From: Candidatus Enterococcus courvalinii
GTDB taxonomy: Bacteria > Bacillota > Bacilli > Lactobacillales > Enterococcaceae
Length of the DNA: 64,000 nt
Assembly: GCF_017315945.1 (NCBI RefSeq)
Contig: NZ_JAFLWI010000019.1
Span: forward strand, 1 to 64,000
Direction of reading: 5' to 3'
Shown here piece by piece: positions 29,563-40,915 of this stretch (positions within the stretch are counted from its first letter, which is position 1; every line of letters begins with the position of its first letter). The translations under genes were made by a program, and so were the position numbers. Below the pieces are notes generated by a model that saw only the letters and a list, made by a program, of their open reading frames with translations, was not told the origin of the DNA and searched no databases.

Positions 29563-30300
29563 ATGAATATGGTACAGATTTACGCACATCGCGGGAGTAG
29601 CGGAACACATCCTGAAAATACATTGCCAGCATTTGCCGAAGCGGTTCGTGTTGGTTCAGATGGAATCGAGTTAGATGTTCATCTTAGTGCAGACGGCCAA
29701 ATAGTTGTGATGCATGATGAAGAAGTGGATCGAACAACAAATGGTAAAGGATTACTTCGCGAGAAAACGTTAGAAGAAATCAAAAAGTTGAACGCCGGTA
29801 GTTGGTTTAGCAAAGATTTTTCTGCGGCAAAAGTGCCAACTTTAAAAGAGGTACTGAACCTTTTGCTCCAAAAAAACTATCGCGGTGTATTAATGATCGA
29901 ATTAAAGACAGATAAGTATGAATATCCTCAAATTGAGGAAAAAGTTTCTGCCTTGTTGCAACAGTCTTGGCCATTTGAACATGGGTATTGCAGTTTCAAC
30001 CTTGCTTCTTTAGAGCGCATGGCGAAACTAGAACCTGGCGTTCAATTAGATGTTTTGACAGGGACTTCAAAAAATAAAATCATGTACGCAAAGGAAAACG
30101 GATTTATCGAAGGCGTTCATCCCAAAAAGACTTGGTTGCAAGAGCAACCTGAACAAGTAGGAATATTTGATAAACCTATTCGACCTTGGACGATCAATAC
30201 CGAAGAAGAAATTAATTGGTGCTATGGATTTGGAGTGACAGGAATCATTACCGATTATCCTGAGAGAGCCATTCGCCTGAAACAATTTATGAAAAAGTAG
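29563..30300 (+). CDS. Glycerophosphodiester phosphodiesterase
   Basis: The 245-residue cytoplasmic GDPD hydrolyses glycerophosphodiesters to glycerol-3-phosphate and an alcohol. AHRGSSGTHPENT (residues 7-19) carries the catalytic His, and GIELDVHLSADGQIVVMHDE holds the metal-binding Glu-x-Asp and the second His. No signal peptide or transmembrane part is present. miaA follows within 10 bases, so it is the first gene of a run that extends through hflX. Confidence 0.92.
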   Translation: MNMVQIYAHRGSSGTHPENTLPAFAEAVRVGSDGIELDVHLSADGQIVVMHDEEVDRTTNGKGLLREKTLEEIKKLNAGSWFSKDFSAAKVPTLKEVLNLLLQKNYRGVLMIELKTDKYEYPQIEEKVSALLQQSWPFEHGYCSFNLASLERMAKLEPGVQLDVLTGTSKNKIMYAKENGFIEGVHPKKTWLQEQPEQVGIFDKPIRPWTINTEEEINWCYGFGVTGIITDYPERAIRLKQFMKK

Positions 30301-30307
30301 GATGCTT

Positions 30308-31237
30308 ATGGAAAAAGTATTAGTAATTGTTGGCCCAACGGCTGTTGGTAAAACAGCTTTGAGCATTGAATTAGCAAAAAAATTTAATGGGGAAATCATT
30401 AGTGGTGATTCCTTACAAGTGTATCAAAAACTAGATATTGGGACAGCAAAGGTCACCACAGAAGAAATGGCTGGCGTACCACATCATTTGATTGATGTGA
30501 TTGAGCCGACGCAACGCTACTCAGCTGCTGATTTTCAGCAGTCTGCTAGACAATTGATTGCTGAAATCACGGCTAGAGGTCATTTGCCGATTATTGCTGG
30601 TGGCACAGGATTGTATATCCAGTCTTTACTTTATGATTACCAATTAGGTGCTGCAGACAAACAGCAAGACGAAACCAAACTAGTTCGCCAAAAATACGAA
30701 GCATTTGCTGATGAATATGGAAAAGAAGCTTTATGGACGATGCTTAAAGAAAAAGATCCAGAAGCAGCAGAAAAAATTCATTGGAACAATCAGCGAAAAG
30801 TTGTCCGGGCGTTGGAAGTTTTAGAAACGACAGGATTCAGCATTACTGCTCCCAAAGAACAACCAAAACAATTATACGATTATTACATGATTGGCTTGGA
30901 TACCAACCGAGAGAAGCTTTATGAACGAATCAATTTACGAGTGGATTTGATGCTAAAAGCTGGTCTGGAAGATGAGGCACGTTTTGTTTATCAATTAGGT
31001 GATACACAAGCAAGTCAAGGAATTGGGTACAAAGAATTTTTCCCCTATTTTAATGGACAGGATTCTTTAGCAGAAGTCGTAGAACAAATCAAACAAAATT
31101 CCAGACGTTATGCAAAACGACAACTTACTTGGTTTAGAAATCGACTAACTGCCCAGTGGTTTGATTTAATAGAGCAGCCCGAGGAACAGCAAGTAATTGA
31201 AACGGAAATTCAAAAATGGCTGGAGGAGTCACAATGA
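30308..31237 (+). CDS. miaA: tRNA dimethylallyltransferase
   Basis: MiaA adds dimethylallyl to A37 of tRNAs reading UNN codons. The P-loop GPTAVGKT is near the N-terminus, with SGDSLQVY and the DIGTAKV segment. IAGGTGLYIQSLL is the substrate loop. The length of 309 residues is usual. ATG 30308 is chosen over ATG 30302 for spacing from AGTAGG. It overlaps hflX by four bases (ATGA). Confidence 0.95.
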   Translation: MEKVLVIVGPTAVGKTALSIELAKKFNGEIISGDSLQVYQKLDIGTAKVTTEEMAGVPHHLIDVIEPTQRYSAADFQQSARQLIAEITARGHLPIIAGGTGLYIQSLLYDYQLGAADKQQDETKLVRQKYEAFADEYGKEALWTMLKEKDPEAAEKIHWNNQRKVVRALEVLETTGFSITAPKEQPKQLYDYYMIGLDTNREKLYERINLRVDLMLKAGLEDEARFVYQLGDTQASQGIGYKEFFPYFNGQDSLAEVVEQIKQNSRRYAKRQLTWFRNRLTAQWFDLIEQPEEQQVIETEIQKWLEESQ

Positions 31238-32487
31238 TTAAAGAGAAAGAAAAAGTGGTGATCGTCGGGGTCGAAACGGAAAAAAATCAACATTATTTTG
31301 CAGAATCAATGAAAGAATTGATTCAACTGACGAAAACTGCAGCAGGAGAAGTGGTTTTTTCGCTTACACAAAAAAGACCACAAGTCGATCGCCAAACATT
31401 GATTGGTAAAGGAAAATTAGAAGAATTAATCCAGCAAGCAACTGCTTATGAAGCAGATTTAATCATTTTTAACCATGAGCTAACGCCACGACAAAGTCAA
31501 ATCATTTCAGATGCCGTAGGATTACCGGTTATCGACCGAGTACAATTGATTTTAGATATTTTTGCGATGCGCGCACGTTCAAGAGAAGGCAAACTGCAAG
31601 TAGAGTTGGCACAGCTTGAATATTTGCTGCCCCGATTGGTAGGACAAGGGAAGACTTTATCTCGTTTAGGCGGGGGAATTGGAACAAGAGGACCCGGTGA
31701 AACAAAACTAGAAACGGATCGTCGTCATATTCGCAACAAAATCTATGCAGTCAAACGTGAACTGAGAGAAGTTGAGGCACATCGGGAGCGCAATCGGCAA
31801 CAACGAAAAAATAATGAGATTTTTCAAATTGGTCTGATTGGTTACACGAATGCTGGAAAATCAACGATTTTAAATCTGCTGACTCAAGCAGATACGTATT
31901 CAAAGGATCAGTTATTTGCAACACTGGATCCATTGACGAAAAAATGGCATTTTCCTGAAGGATTTGAAGTGACGATGACAGATACTGTTGGTTTTATTCA
32001 AGATTTGCCAACACAGCTGATTGATGCGTTTCATTCAACTTTAGAAGAAAGTCAAAATATGGATTTACTTCTACATGTCGTGGATGCTAGTGCACCTGAA
32101 CGAATTTTACAGGAACAAACGGTTTTGAAATTAATGGATGAACTTAAGATGAAAGATGTACCAATCTTGACTATTTATAATAAAGCAGACCAAGTTAACC
32201 GTGGAACTTTTACACCCACACTGTTCCCCAATCGTTTGATTTCAGCCAAAAGTGAATCGGGAAAACAAGAATTGACACGAGCAATCAAACGAGAAATCAT
32301 GGAACTATTGACACCCTATACACTTTTCTTACCAAGTGATGCAGGGCAACAGTTAAGTGAAATCAAGCGACAAACCTTGGTGTTAAGTGAAGAGTTTATC
32401 GAAGAAAAGAATAGCTATGAAGTCAGAGGATTCGCGAAGAGTACTTCGAAATGGATAAGGAGAATGACAGATGAGTTGGACAGCTGA
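31234..32487 (+). CDS. hflX: GTPase HflX
   Basis: HflX is a ribosome-associated GTPase that can split stalled or heat-damaged 70S ribosomes. The N-terminal glycine-rich domain is followed by the linker LSRLGGGIGTRGPGE. The G domain has GYTNAGKS (G1), DTVGF (G3) and NKAD (G4). GGAGG precedes ATG 31234, whose A overlaps the miaA stop. The last bases overlap the next gene. Confidence 0.95.
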   Translation: MIKEKEKVVIVGVETEKNQHYFAESMKELIQLTKTAAGEVVFSLTQKRPQVDRQTLIGKGKLEELIQQATAYEADLIIFNHELTPRQSQIISDAVGLPVIDRVQLILDIFAMRARSREGKLQVELAQLEYLLPRLVGQGKTLSRLGGGIGTRGPGETKLETDRRHIRNKIYAVKRELREVEAHRERNRQQRKNNEIFQIGLIGYTNAGKSTILNLLTQADTYSKDQLFATLDPLTKKWHFPEGFEVTMTDTVGFIQDLPTQLIDAFHSTLEESQNMDLLLHVVDASAPERILQEQTVLKLMDELKMKDVPILTIYNKADQVNRGTFTPTLFPNRLISAKSESGKQELTRAIKREIMELLTPYTLFLPSDAGQQLSEIKRQTLVLSEEFIEEKNSYEVRGFAKSTSKWIRRMTDELDS

Positions 32488-33724
32488 GTTAGCGCCTGAA
32501 TTAGTTGAAAAAATAGATGAAGTGGATCAAAAGGTTGCTAAGCGATTAGCTGAGGTTCGAGAAGTAGCATTGACGAATCAGGCAAAAGTGTTAGCAGCAT
32601 TTCGAGATCAGCAAGTATCAGAGACCCATTTCTTGCCATCAACTGGTTATGGAAATGATGATTTAGGCCGCGATGTTCTGGAAGCTGTATATGCTCAAGT
32701 ATTTGGGGCAGAAACAGCACTTGTTCGCCCACAAATCGTCTCAGGCACGCACGCAATTGCAACAGCACTTTTTGGGGTGCTACGTCCAGGTGATGATTTA
32801 CTTTATATTACAGGAACCCCATATGATACTTTATTGGAAGTCATTGGTGTGGCCGGTAACGGAATTGGTTCATTCAAAGAGTACGGGATTGGATACGACC
32901 ATGTTGACTTGCGAGTAAATGGAGAAGTAGACTTTGAACAAGTGAAAAAGAAAATGACAAGCAAAACAAAAGTGGTTGCGATTCAACGTTCACGGGGCTA
33001 TGCTACACGTCCATCTTTTACGATTGAAAAGATTAAAGAAATGTGCACTTTTGTACATGAAATTAATCCCAATGTGGTCATTTTTGTCGATAATTGTTAT
33101 GGAGAATTTGCTGAACTAATGGAGCCAACTCAAATTGGAGCAGATCTCATTGCTGGGTCATTGATCAAGAATCCCGGTGGCGGAATTGCGAAAACAGGTG
33201 GTTATATTGCTGGGAAAAAAGAGCTCGTTGAGCGTGCGGCTTATCGTTTGACTACACCAGGCGTTGGTGCAGAAGGTGGCGCAATGTTGGGAAACGTCTA
33301 TGATATGCTGCAAGGCTTTTTCTTAGCACCACATGTAGTTAGCCAAGCGATTCAAGGTGCAGTCTTTACAGCAGCTTTATTGGAAAGTTATCAACTGCGT
33401 TCGACACCACGTTGGGACGAGCCACGAACGGATTTGATCCAATTAGTTGAAATGGAAAATGCGGAAGCCATGGTCACCTTTTGCCAAGCAATCCAAAAAT
33501 TTTCACCAATCGATTCATTTGTTGCACCGATTCCCTCGTACATGGCTGGATATGAAGATGATATTATTATGGCAGCAGGTACTTTTGTCCAAGGTGCGAG
33601 TATCGAATTAAGTGCAGATGGTCCTTTGAGAGAACCCTATGCGCTGTATATTCAAGGTGGGTTGACCTTTGAACATGTAAAAATTGCAGTTTCTCACGCA
33701 GTGAATGCTGTTTATCATCAATAA
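32471..33724 (+). CDS. ynbB: Methionine gamma-lyase family protein (YnbB, aluminium-resistance-like)
   Basis: The 417-residue PLP fold-type I protein belongs to PF06838. The PLP lysine lies in AGSLIKNPGGGIAKTGGYIAG (near residue 236). The family was once called aluminium resistance protein, and its true substrate is unclear. It overlaps hflX by 17 bases. The order miaA-hflX-ynbB-glnR-glnA is the same as in Bacillus subtilis apart from small differences. Confidence 0.9.
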   Translation: MSWTAELAPELVEKIDEVDQKVAKRLAEVREVALTNQAKVLAAFRDQQVSETHFLPSTGYGNDDLGRDVLEAVYAQVFGAETALVRPQIVSGTHAIATALFGVLRPGDDLLYITGTPYDTLLEVIGVAGNGIGSFKEYGIGYDHVDLRVNGEVDFEQVKKKMTSKTKVVAIQRSRGYATRPSFTIEKIKEMCTFVHEINPNVVIFVDNCYGEFAELMEPTQIGADLIAGSLIKNPGGGIAKTGGYIAGKKELVERAAYRLTTPGVGAEGGAMLGNVYDMLQGFFLAPHVVSQAIQGAVFTAALLESYQLRSTPRWDEPRTDLIQLVEMENAEAMVTFCQAIQKFSPIDSFVAPIPSYMAGYEDDIIMAAGTFVQGASIELSADGPLREPYALYIQGGLTFEHVKIAVSHAVNAVYHQ

Positions 33725-33734
33725 ATAATCAAAT

Positions 33735-33773
33735 GATGAGCTTTTTCTAGCAAAGAAAGAGCTCATTTTTTTG
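33735..33773 (+). terminator. Terminator after ynbB
   Basis: GATGAGCTTTTTCT pairs with AGAAAGAGCTCATT, followed by T-rich sequence. Confidence 0.75.
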
Positions 33774-33798
33774 TATGGAAAAATTTTTTGTTTTTCAT

Positions 33799-33850
33799 GT
33801 TAGAAAACCTTACATGAATCGTTGACAAGTAAAAAATAAATTGGTACACT
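33799..33850 (+). promoter_or_regulatory. GlnR operator and glnRA promoter
   Basis: 33799-33815 is TGTTA-N7-TTACA, an exact match to the GlnR/TnrA box TGTNA-N7-TNACA. TTGACA (33823-33828) and TACACT (33845-33850) follow with 16 bases between. The operator just ahead of the -35 supports autoregulation of glnRA by GlnR with feedback-inhibited glutamine synthetase. Confidence 0.9.
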
Positions 33851-33883
33851 TTTCTCAACTTAGGAAACGAAAGGAGACATCTG

Positions 33884-34276
33884 ATGGGAGAAAAGGAATT
33901 ACGACGCTCAATGTCAGTTTTTCCAATTGGTACAGTTATGAAGTTGACTGATTTAACTGCAAGACAGATTCGTTATTATGAAGAGCAAGAACTTGTTCAT
34001 CCTGAACGTAGCGAAGGAAATCGTCGTATGTATTCGTTAAATGATATTGATACATTGTTGGAAATCAAAGATTATCTTTCGGATGGTCTGAATATGGCAG
34101 GAATCAAGCGGGTATATGAAATGGCACAGGCGAAGAAAAAAGAAGCCAAGAAAAAACGACCATTGACCGATCATGATGTCCGTCAAATCTTTCGTGATGA
34201 AATGTTATCACAAGGTGGACTAAGTAAAACTGGGCACTATCAGTCGCAAGGAATGCAACATCAATTCTATGACTGA
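33884..34276 (+). CDS. glnR: Glutamine synthetase repressor GlnR
   Basis: This 130-residue MerR-family regulator has the winged helix with TDLTARQIRYYEEQELVHPERSEGN (residues 23-47). Its C-terminal tail senses feedback-inhibited glutamine synthetase. It represses nitrogen genes in nitrogen excess. AAAGGAG fixes the ATG. It is followed by glnA after 40 bases, and a GlnR box lies upstream. Confidence 0.95.
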   Translation: MGEKELRRSMSVFPIGTVMKLTDLTARQIRYYEEQELVHPERSEGNRRMYSLNDIDTLLEIKDYLSDGLNMAGIKRVYEMAQAKKKEAKKKRPLTDHDVRQIFRDEMLSQGGLSKTGHYQSQGMQHQFYD

Positions 34277-34316
34277 ATAAAATAAAAAACAAAAATGAAA
34301 GAGAAAGAGGGATACC

Positions 34317-35657
34317 ATGGTAAAGAAACAAATCACTGGCGAAGAAATCAAACGAATTATTGAGGAAGAAAACGTACGCTTTTTACGTCTAATGTTCACA
34401 GATATTTTAGGAACCATCAAAAATGTTGAAGTTCCAGTAAGTCAAATCGACAAAGTCTTAGAAAATAAAATGATGTTTGATGGTTCTTCAATCGAAGGAT
34501 TTGTTCGAATTGAAGAAAGCGATATGTATTTGTATCCAGATCTTTCAACTTGGATGATTTTCCCATGGGAGAGTGCGCATGGAAAAGTTGCACGTTTAAT
34601 TTGCGATATTTACAATCCAGATGGAACACCGTTTGCTGGCGACCCTCGTGGAAACTTAAAACGTGCGTTGTCAGATATGAGAGAACTTGGTTTTACCTCT
34701 TTCAATTTAGGCCCAGAACCCGAATTTTTCTTATTTAAACTTGATGAAGATGGCGGAATCACTACGACACTAAATGACAAAGGTGGTTACTTTGATTTTG
34801 CCCCAACGGATTTAGGTGAAAATTGTCGTCGTGATATCGTTTTGGAACTGGAAAGTTTAGGGTTTGAAGTTGAAGCTTCTCACCATGAAGTTGCGCCAGG
34901 ACAACATGAGATCGACTTTAAATATGCAGATGTCGTAGATGCTTGTGATAATATTCAAACGTTCAAACTAGTTGTCAAAACAATTGCTAGAAAACATGGA
35001 CTACACGCAACCTTCATGCCAAAACCATTATATGGAATCAATGGGTCAGGGATGCATTGTAATATGTCCTTGTTCAATGAAGACGGCAACGCTTTTTATG
35101 ATAAAGAGGGTGATTTAGAATTAAGTCAAACAGCTTATCATTTCTTAGGTGGTTTATTACATCATGCACGTGCGTACACAGCTGTTTGTAATCCAACAGT
35201 GAACTCATATAAACGTCTAGTTCCTGGATATGAAGCACCTGTTTATGTTGCATGGAGTGGACATAATCGTTCACCATTAGTTCGAGTTCCTGAGTCACGG
35301 GGCGTATCCACTCGTTTAGAATTACGTTCAGTTGATCCATCTGCAAATCCTTACTTGGCAATGGCCGTATTATTGCAGGCTGGGTTAGACGGTATCCGTC
35401 ATGAATTGACACCGCCAGACGCGGTTGACCGTAACATTTATGTGATGAATGAAGAAGAACGTGAAGCAGCACAAATCCAAGATTTACCTTCAACAATTCA
35501 TAATGCAATTAAAGAATTACGTAAAGACGAAGTAATGATCGATGCACTAGGTCAACACATCTTCTCAAACTTTGTTGAAGCGAAGCGCTTGGAATGGGCA
35601 GCTTTCCGTCAAACCGTTTCTGAGTGGGAAAGAGAACAATATTTGGAACTTTATTAA
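34317..35657 (+). CDS. glnA: Type I glutamine synthetase
   Basis: This enzyme makes glutamine from glutamate, ammonia and ATP. The beta-grasp domain is followed by [29 protein letters not shown] (metal Glu), [25 protein letters not shown] and [18 protein letters not shown]. The 446-residue length without an adenylylation loop marks the Gram-positive GSI-alpha form. Its product-inhibited form acts as co-regulator of GlnR. Confidence 0.97.
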   Translation: MVKKQITGEEIKRIIEEENVRFLRLMFTDILGTIKNVEVPVSQIDKVLENKMMFDGSSIEGFVRIEESDMYLYPDLSTWMIFPWESAHGKVARLICDIYNPDGTPFAGDPRGNLKRALSDMRELGFTSFNLGPEPEFFLFKLDEDGGITTTLNDKGGYFDFAPTDLGENCRRDIVLELESLGFEVEASHHEVAPGQHEIDFKYADVVDACDNIQTFKLVVKTIARKHGLHATFMPKPLYGINGSGMHCNMSLFNEDGNAFYDKEGDLELSQTAYHFLGGLLHHARAYTAVCNPTVNSYKRLVPGYEAPVYVAWSGHNRSPLVRVPESRGVSTRLELRSVDPSANPYLAMAVLLQAGLDGIRHELTPPDAVDRNIYVMNEEEREAAQIQDLPSTIHNAIKELRKDEVMIDALGQHIFSNFVEAKRLEWAAFRQTVSEWEREQYLELY

Positions 35658-35671
35658 TGCAAAAAATTAAG

Positions 35672-35710
35672 CAAACACAGGGGCAATCTTTTGTCTCTGT
35701 GTTTTTTTCA
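35672..35710 (+). terminator. Terminator after glnA
   Basis: AACACAGGGGCAA pairs, with mismatches, with TTGTCTCTGTGTT and is followed by a T-run. Confidence 0.8.
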
Positions 35711-35840
35711 TCCATTATTTTTTTGTGTCCCGCAGGTTTATTTCCCTGTGATTATAATAAGAAAAAATAATTGGTGAAAGATTCTAACTGAAGTTTTGCT
35801 GTGGACGAGTAGTGTGATTACGAAACCTTGGATTCTTTTG

Positions 35841-36008
35841 GTTTTATAGCTATGTTGTTTAGAGTACTTACAAAAACTGTAATAATGAAAAATAGAGAGG
35901 TGGTGAATTTAGAGCGATGATGATCCGAATGCTCTCAAAACAATTGGAAACGTTTTTGAAATAGTATTTTAAGTTTTAGCGCTAAGTTGTTTAAAATGCG
36001 TCCAGCAC
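35841..36008 (+). CRISPR. Decayed type II-A-like CRISPR array, three repeats and two spacers
   Basis: Three degenerate copies of a 36-nt repeat resembling the enterococcal/streptococcal type II-A repeat (GTTTTAGAGCTATGTTGTTT at its start, CAAAAC at its end) lie at 35841-35877 (one extra base), 35906-35941 and 35973-36008. The gaps are 28 and 31 bases, the spacer size of type II-A arrays. Copy 1 keeps AGCTATGTTGTTTAGA, copy 2 keeps TTTAGAGC, GAATG and CAAAAC, and copy 3 keeps GTTTTAG, GTTGTTTA and AATG. No cas gene or tracrRNA is nearby. I read this as an orphan array decaying without selection. Confidence 0.65.
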
Positions 36009-36047
36009 CAACAATTTTTTTGAAATCGTAATCATCAAATTGATGTC

Positions 36048-36084
36048 TTGACTTTCGATTCTGGAGCTTGTATTATACTCCTTG
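36048..36084 (+). promoter_or_regulatory. pyrG promoter with GGGC initiation site
   Basis: TTGACT (36048-36053) and TATTAT (36071-36076) are 17 bases apart. The predicted start is the GGGC at 36084-36087, the initially transcribed sequence needed for CTP-dependent reiterative transcription in pyrG leaders. Confidence 0.75.
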
Positions 36085-37824
<1,740 letters not shown>

Positions 37825-37835
37825 AAAATAGATCA

Positions 37836-37871
37836 AACAGAGTAGATTTTATAAACTACTCTGTTTTTTTG
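37836..37871 (+). terminator. Terminator after pyrG
   Basis: AACAGAGTAG pairs with CTACTCTGTT and is followed by a T-run. Confidence 0.85.
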
Positions 37872-38162
37872 CGGAAAGATCCAAAAGCAGGAATTAAGTG
37901 AAATAAATGAGGGTTTATGAAAAAAGGATGATTTTTTCTATTTGTTCTTTTGTTATTAAATAGGAAAGGAAAACATAATAAAACGGTATTTTTGTCTAGT
38001 TATATTCTGTTATTGTGTTTCTTTTTTACAAAAAACTTGTTGAAAATTTTCATTTTCGGTGATTTTAGTAGAAAAGTACCACAATGTTTGGTAAAATAAG
38101 GTCGTTGGTTAAGAATTGTCTTAACAAATTTAGTTTTTACAAAACTTAGGAGGAATTTTATT
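37872..38162. other. fba upstream region without a gene
   Basis: The stretch is AT-rich and holds the fba promoter (TAAAAT near 38093 is the likely -10 element) and an AGGAGG site just before the ATG. I see no repeat, RNA gene or coding frame. Confidence 0.4.
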
Positions 38163-39032
38163 ATGCCAGTAGTATCAGGAGCTGAATTTTTAAAAGCTGC
38201 TCGTAAAGGCGGTTACGCTGTCGGCGGATTCAACACAAACAACTTAGAATGGACTCAAGCTATTCTTGAAGCAGCTGAAGCTAAACAAGCACCAGTACTT
38301 ATCCAAACTTCAATGGGTGCAGCTAAATACATGGGTGGTTACAAAGTATGTAAAGATTTAATCACTGATTTAGTTGAAGCAATGAACATCACTGTTCCAG
38401 TTGCTATCCACTTAGACCATGGTGACTATGATGCAGCTTTAGAATGTATCGAAATCGGCTATACTTCAGTTATGTTTGATGGTTCTCATTTACCATTCGA
38501 AGAAAACTTGAAATTAGCTAAAGACGTTGTTGAAAGAGCTCACGCTAAAGGAATCTCTGTAGAATGTGAAGTTGGTTCAATCGGCGGAGAAGAAGACGGA
38601 ATCATCGGTAACGGCGAATTAGCTGACATTGAAGAATGTAAACAAATGGTTGCTACAGGTATCGACTACTTAGCATGTGGTATCGGTAACATCCACGGTC
38701 AATACCCAGAAAACTGGAACGGATTAGCATTTGATCATTTACAAGCAATTGCTGATGCTGTAGGTCCAGATATGCCTTTAGTATTACACGGCGGATCAGG
38801 TATTCCTCAAGACCAAATCGAAAAAGCTATCTCAATGGGTATCTCAAAAGTGAATGTTAATACTGAATTCCAATTATCATTTGCTGCTGCTACTCGTGAA
38901 TATATCGAAGCTGGTAAAGACCGCGAAGGTAAAGGATTTGACCCTCGTAAATTATTAGCACCAGGTAAAGCTGCAATCGTTAAAGATGCAGAATCTCATA
39001 TTGACTGGTTCGGTTCAGCAAACAAAGCTTAA
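38163..39032 (+). CDS. fba: Class II fructose-1,6-bisphosphate aldolase
   Basis: The zinc-dependent aldolase of glycolysis, 289 residues. HLDHGDYD (near 81-88) carries the catalytic Asp and a zinc His, ECEVGSIGGEEDG is the flexible active-site loop, and LHGGSGIP holds another zinc ligand. Codon choice is strongly biased, in keeping with very high expression. An AGGAGG site lies 10 bases before the ATG. The gene precedes murA-rho-rpmE2 as in related Firmicutes. Confidence 0.97.
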   Translation: MPVVSGAEFLKAARKGGYAVGGFNTNNLEWTQAILEAAEAKQAPVLIQTSMGAAKYMGGYKVCKDLITDLVEAMNITVPVAIHLDHGDYDAALECIEIGYTSVMFDGSHLPFEENLKLAKDVVERAHAKGISVECEVGSIGGEEDGIIGNGELADIEECKQMVATGIDYLACGIGNIHGQYPENWNGLAFDHLQAIADAVGPDMPLVLHGGSGIPQDQIEKAISMGISKVNVNTEFQLSFAAATREYIEAGKDREGKGFDPRKLLAPGKAAIVKDAESHIDWFGSANKA

Positions 39033-39056
39033 TTTGCTTCCTTTGTTGACTGATGA

Positions 39057-39103
39057 AAAGGGTGGGACAAAACAAATTTGTTTTGTCTCACTCTTTTTTG
39101 TCT
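39057..39103 (+). terminator. Terminator after fba
   Basis: AGGGTGGGACAAAACAAAT pairs with ATTTGTTTTGTCTCACTCT, followed by a T-run. Confidence 0.9.
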
Positions 39104-39124
39104 GCTGAAAACTTTTATCGCTAG

Positions 39125-39421
39125 TTTTTAAAAGTATTAGCAATCAACACCGTAGAACAATTCTTAACAGATTTAGCTGTGGGGATGTTGAATTTAATCA
39201 GTTGCTTTGATCCAGAACTGATTTTGTTTGGTGGAGGAATCAGTTCAAATGAGCAATTTAATCGACGCTTTCAAAAACGTTTGGAAGAACTGATGGATCG
39301 ACACGAATCAATTCACTACCTTAAAGATAAAACGATTGCTGCTGTTCGACCAGCCAAATTACAAAACGATGCAGGTATGATCGGGGCTGTTTATCAAATT
39401 TATCGTCAAGTGACAAAATGA
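39125..39421 (+). pseudogene. C-terminal relic of a ROK-family sugar kinase
   Basis: The frame is open from 39125 but has no plausible start with a ribosome binding site. The translation TVEQFLTDLAVGMLNLISCF then PELILFGGGISSNEQF matches the C-terminal third of ROK-family kinases (glucokinase and related). The N-terminal ATP-binding and zinc-motif regions are missing. It sits directly behind the fba terminator and is best read as a deletion relic. Confidence 0.75.
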
Positions 39422-39483
39422 GTAAAGCATTTGGCTATTCAAAGAATATTCGATAAAAGGTTGTTTAAATTGCTAAATAGAAA

Positions 39484-39520
39484 GTAGACTGGAAACTTAT
39501 TTTTCAGTCTTTTTTTTTGT
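39484..39520 (+). terminator. Hairpin terminator ahead of murA
   Basis: AGACTGGAAA pairs with TTTTCAGTCT and is followed by a long T-run. Confidence 0.8.
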
Positions 39521-39643
39521 AAAAAAAGCGGTTGAAAGGGACAAAAAAAGTTGTTTGTGTATTGGCACAGTCCCAAGCTTTTGAAAAATGACAGTCTATG
39601 GTAAAATTAACGAGTATGAATAAATTAAGAATAGGTGGATTTT

Positions 39644-40915
39644 ATGAAGAAAATCGTTATCAATGGTGGCCGTTCACTAACAGGTGAAGTAACGATTAGT
39701 GGGGCAAAAAATAGTGCAGTAGCATTGATTCCAGCGGCTATTTTAGCAAATTCCCCAGTGATTTTAGAAGGTGTCCCTGATATTCAGGATGTCCATTCGT
39801 TAATTGAAATTTTAGAAATTATGGGTGCAAAGATTACTTTTTCAAATAACGTATTAGAAATTGATCCAACAGAAATCGTATCTGTGCCAATGCCAAATGG
39901 AAAAATCAATAGTTTACGTGCATCGTACTATTTTATGGGAACATTATTAGGAAAATTTGGTGAAGCTGTGGTTGGCTTACCTGGTGGCTGTTATTTAGGC
40001 CCACGACCAATTGACCTACACGTTAAAGGATTCGAGGCGCTAGGCGTACAAGTTACGAATGAGCATGGTGCGATGTATTTGCGAACTGAAAGTGATCAAA
40101 TGCAAGGAAATCGAATTTTCATGGATGTAGTCTCTGTAGGTGCAACAATCAATATCATGCTTGCGGCAGTAAAAGCAAAAGGCCAAACAATCATTGAAAA
40201 TGCGGCTCGTGAACCAGAAATTATTGATGTTGCGACATTATTGAACAATATGGGAGCAAAAGTACGTGGGGCGGGTACGGACATTATCCGTATTGATGGT
40301 GTCGAGGAATTACATGGCTGTCGTCATTTCATGATTCCTGACCGAATCGAAGCGGGAACGTACTTAGCTCTTGCAGCAGCTGCAGGGAATGGAATAAAAG
40401 TAAAAAACGTTATTTTTGAACATCTCGAAAGCTTCATTGCTAAATTACAAGAAATTGGTGTCAAAATGAAAATCAGCGAAGATGAAATCGAAGTCTATCC
40501 ATCGACTGATTTGAAAGCTGTGAATGTGATGACTTACCCATATCCAGGTTTTGCGACAGACTTGCAACAACCTTTGACCCCCTTATTATTAATGACATCT
40601 GGCACGGCAGAAATTATTGATACGATTTATGCGAAACGCGTCAATCACGTACCTGAGTTAGCACGAATGGGTGCAGATATCTCAGTTGAAGGAAATATGA
40701 TCATTGTAAATGGTCCAAGTAAGTTACATGGGGCAGAAGTCGTGGCATCTGATCTGCGTGCAGGGGCTTGTTTAGTTATTGCCGGATTGCTAGCAGAAGG
40801 AACGACGACAATCTATAATGTCGAATATATTCTACGTGGATATGATCACATTATCGAAAAACTGACTGCTTTAGGTGCATCAATTGAAATGATTGAGGAA
40901 GTGGAGGCCGAATGA
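39644..40915 (+). CDS. murA: UDP-N-acetylglucosamine 1-carboxyvinyltransferase (MurAB/MurZ type)
   Basis: The enzyme catalyses the first committed step of peptidoglycan synthesis, transferring enolpyruvate from PEP to UDP-GlcNAc. It is the fosfomycin target, with the reactive Cys116 in [14 protein letters not shown]. The 423-residue length is usual. ATG 39644 is chosen because ATAGGTGG lies at the right distance; the frame also opens at GTG 39635. Firmicutes carry two MurA enzymes, and the fba-rho context marks this as the MurAB/MurZ copy. It overlaps rho by four bases. Confidence 0.93.
   Translation: MKKIVINGGRSLTGEVTISGAKNSAVALIPAAILANSPVILEGVPDIQDVHSLIEILEIMGAKITFSNNVLEIDPTEIVSVPMPNGKINSLRASYYFMGTLLGKFGEAVVGLPGGCYLGPRPIDLHVKGFEALGVQVTNEHGAMYLRTESDQMQGNRIFMDVVSVGATINIMLAAVKAKGQTIIENAAREPEIIDVATLLNNMGAKVRGAGTDIIRIDGVEELHGCRHFMIPDRIEAGTYLALAAAAGNGIKVKNVIFEHLESFIAKLQEIGVKMKISEDEIEVYPSTDLKAVNVMTYPYPGFATDLQQPLTPLLLMTSGTAEIIDTIYAKRVNHVPELARMGADISVEGNMIIVNGPSKLHGAEVVASDLRAGACLVIAGLLAEGTTTIYNVEYILRGYDHIIEKLTALGASIEMIEEVEAE

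Noticed and set aside
35074-35508. 144-codon open frame antisense to glnA
   Set aside because: Shadow frame of a highly conserved gene, with no initiation signal.
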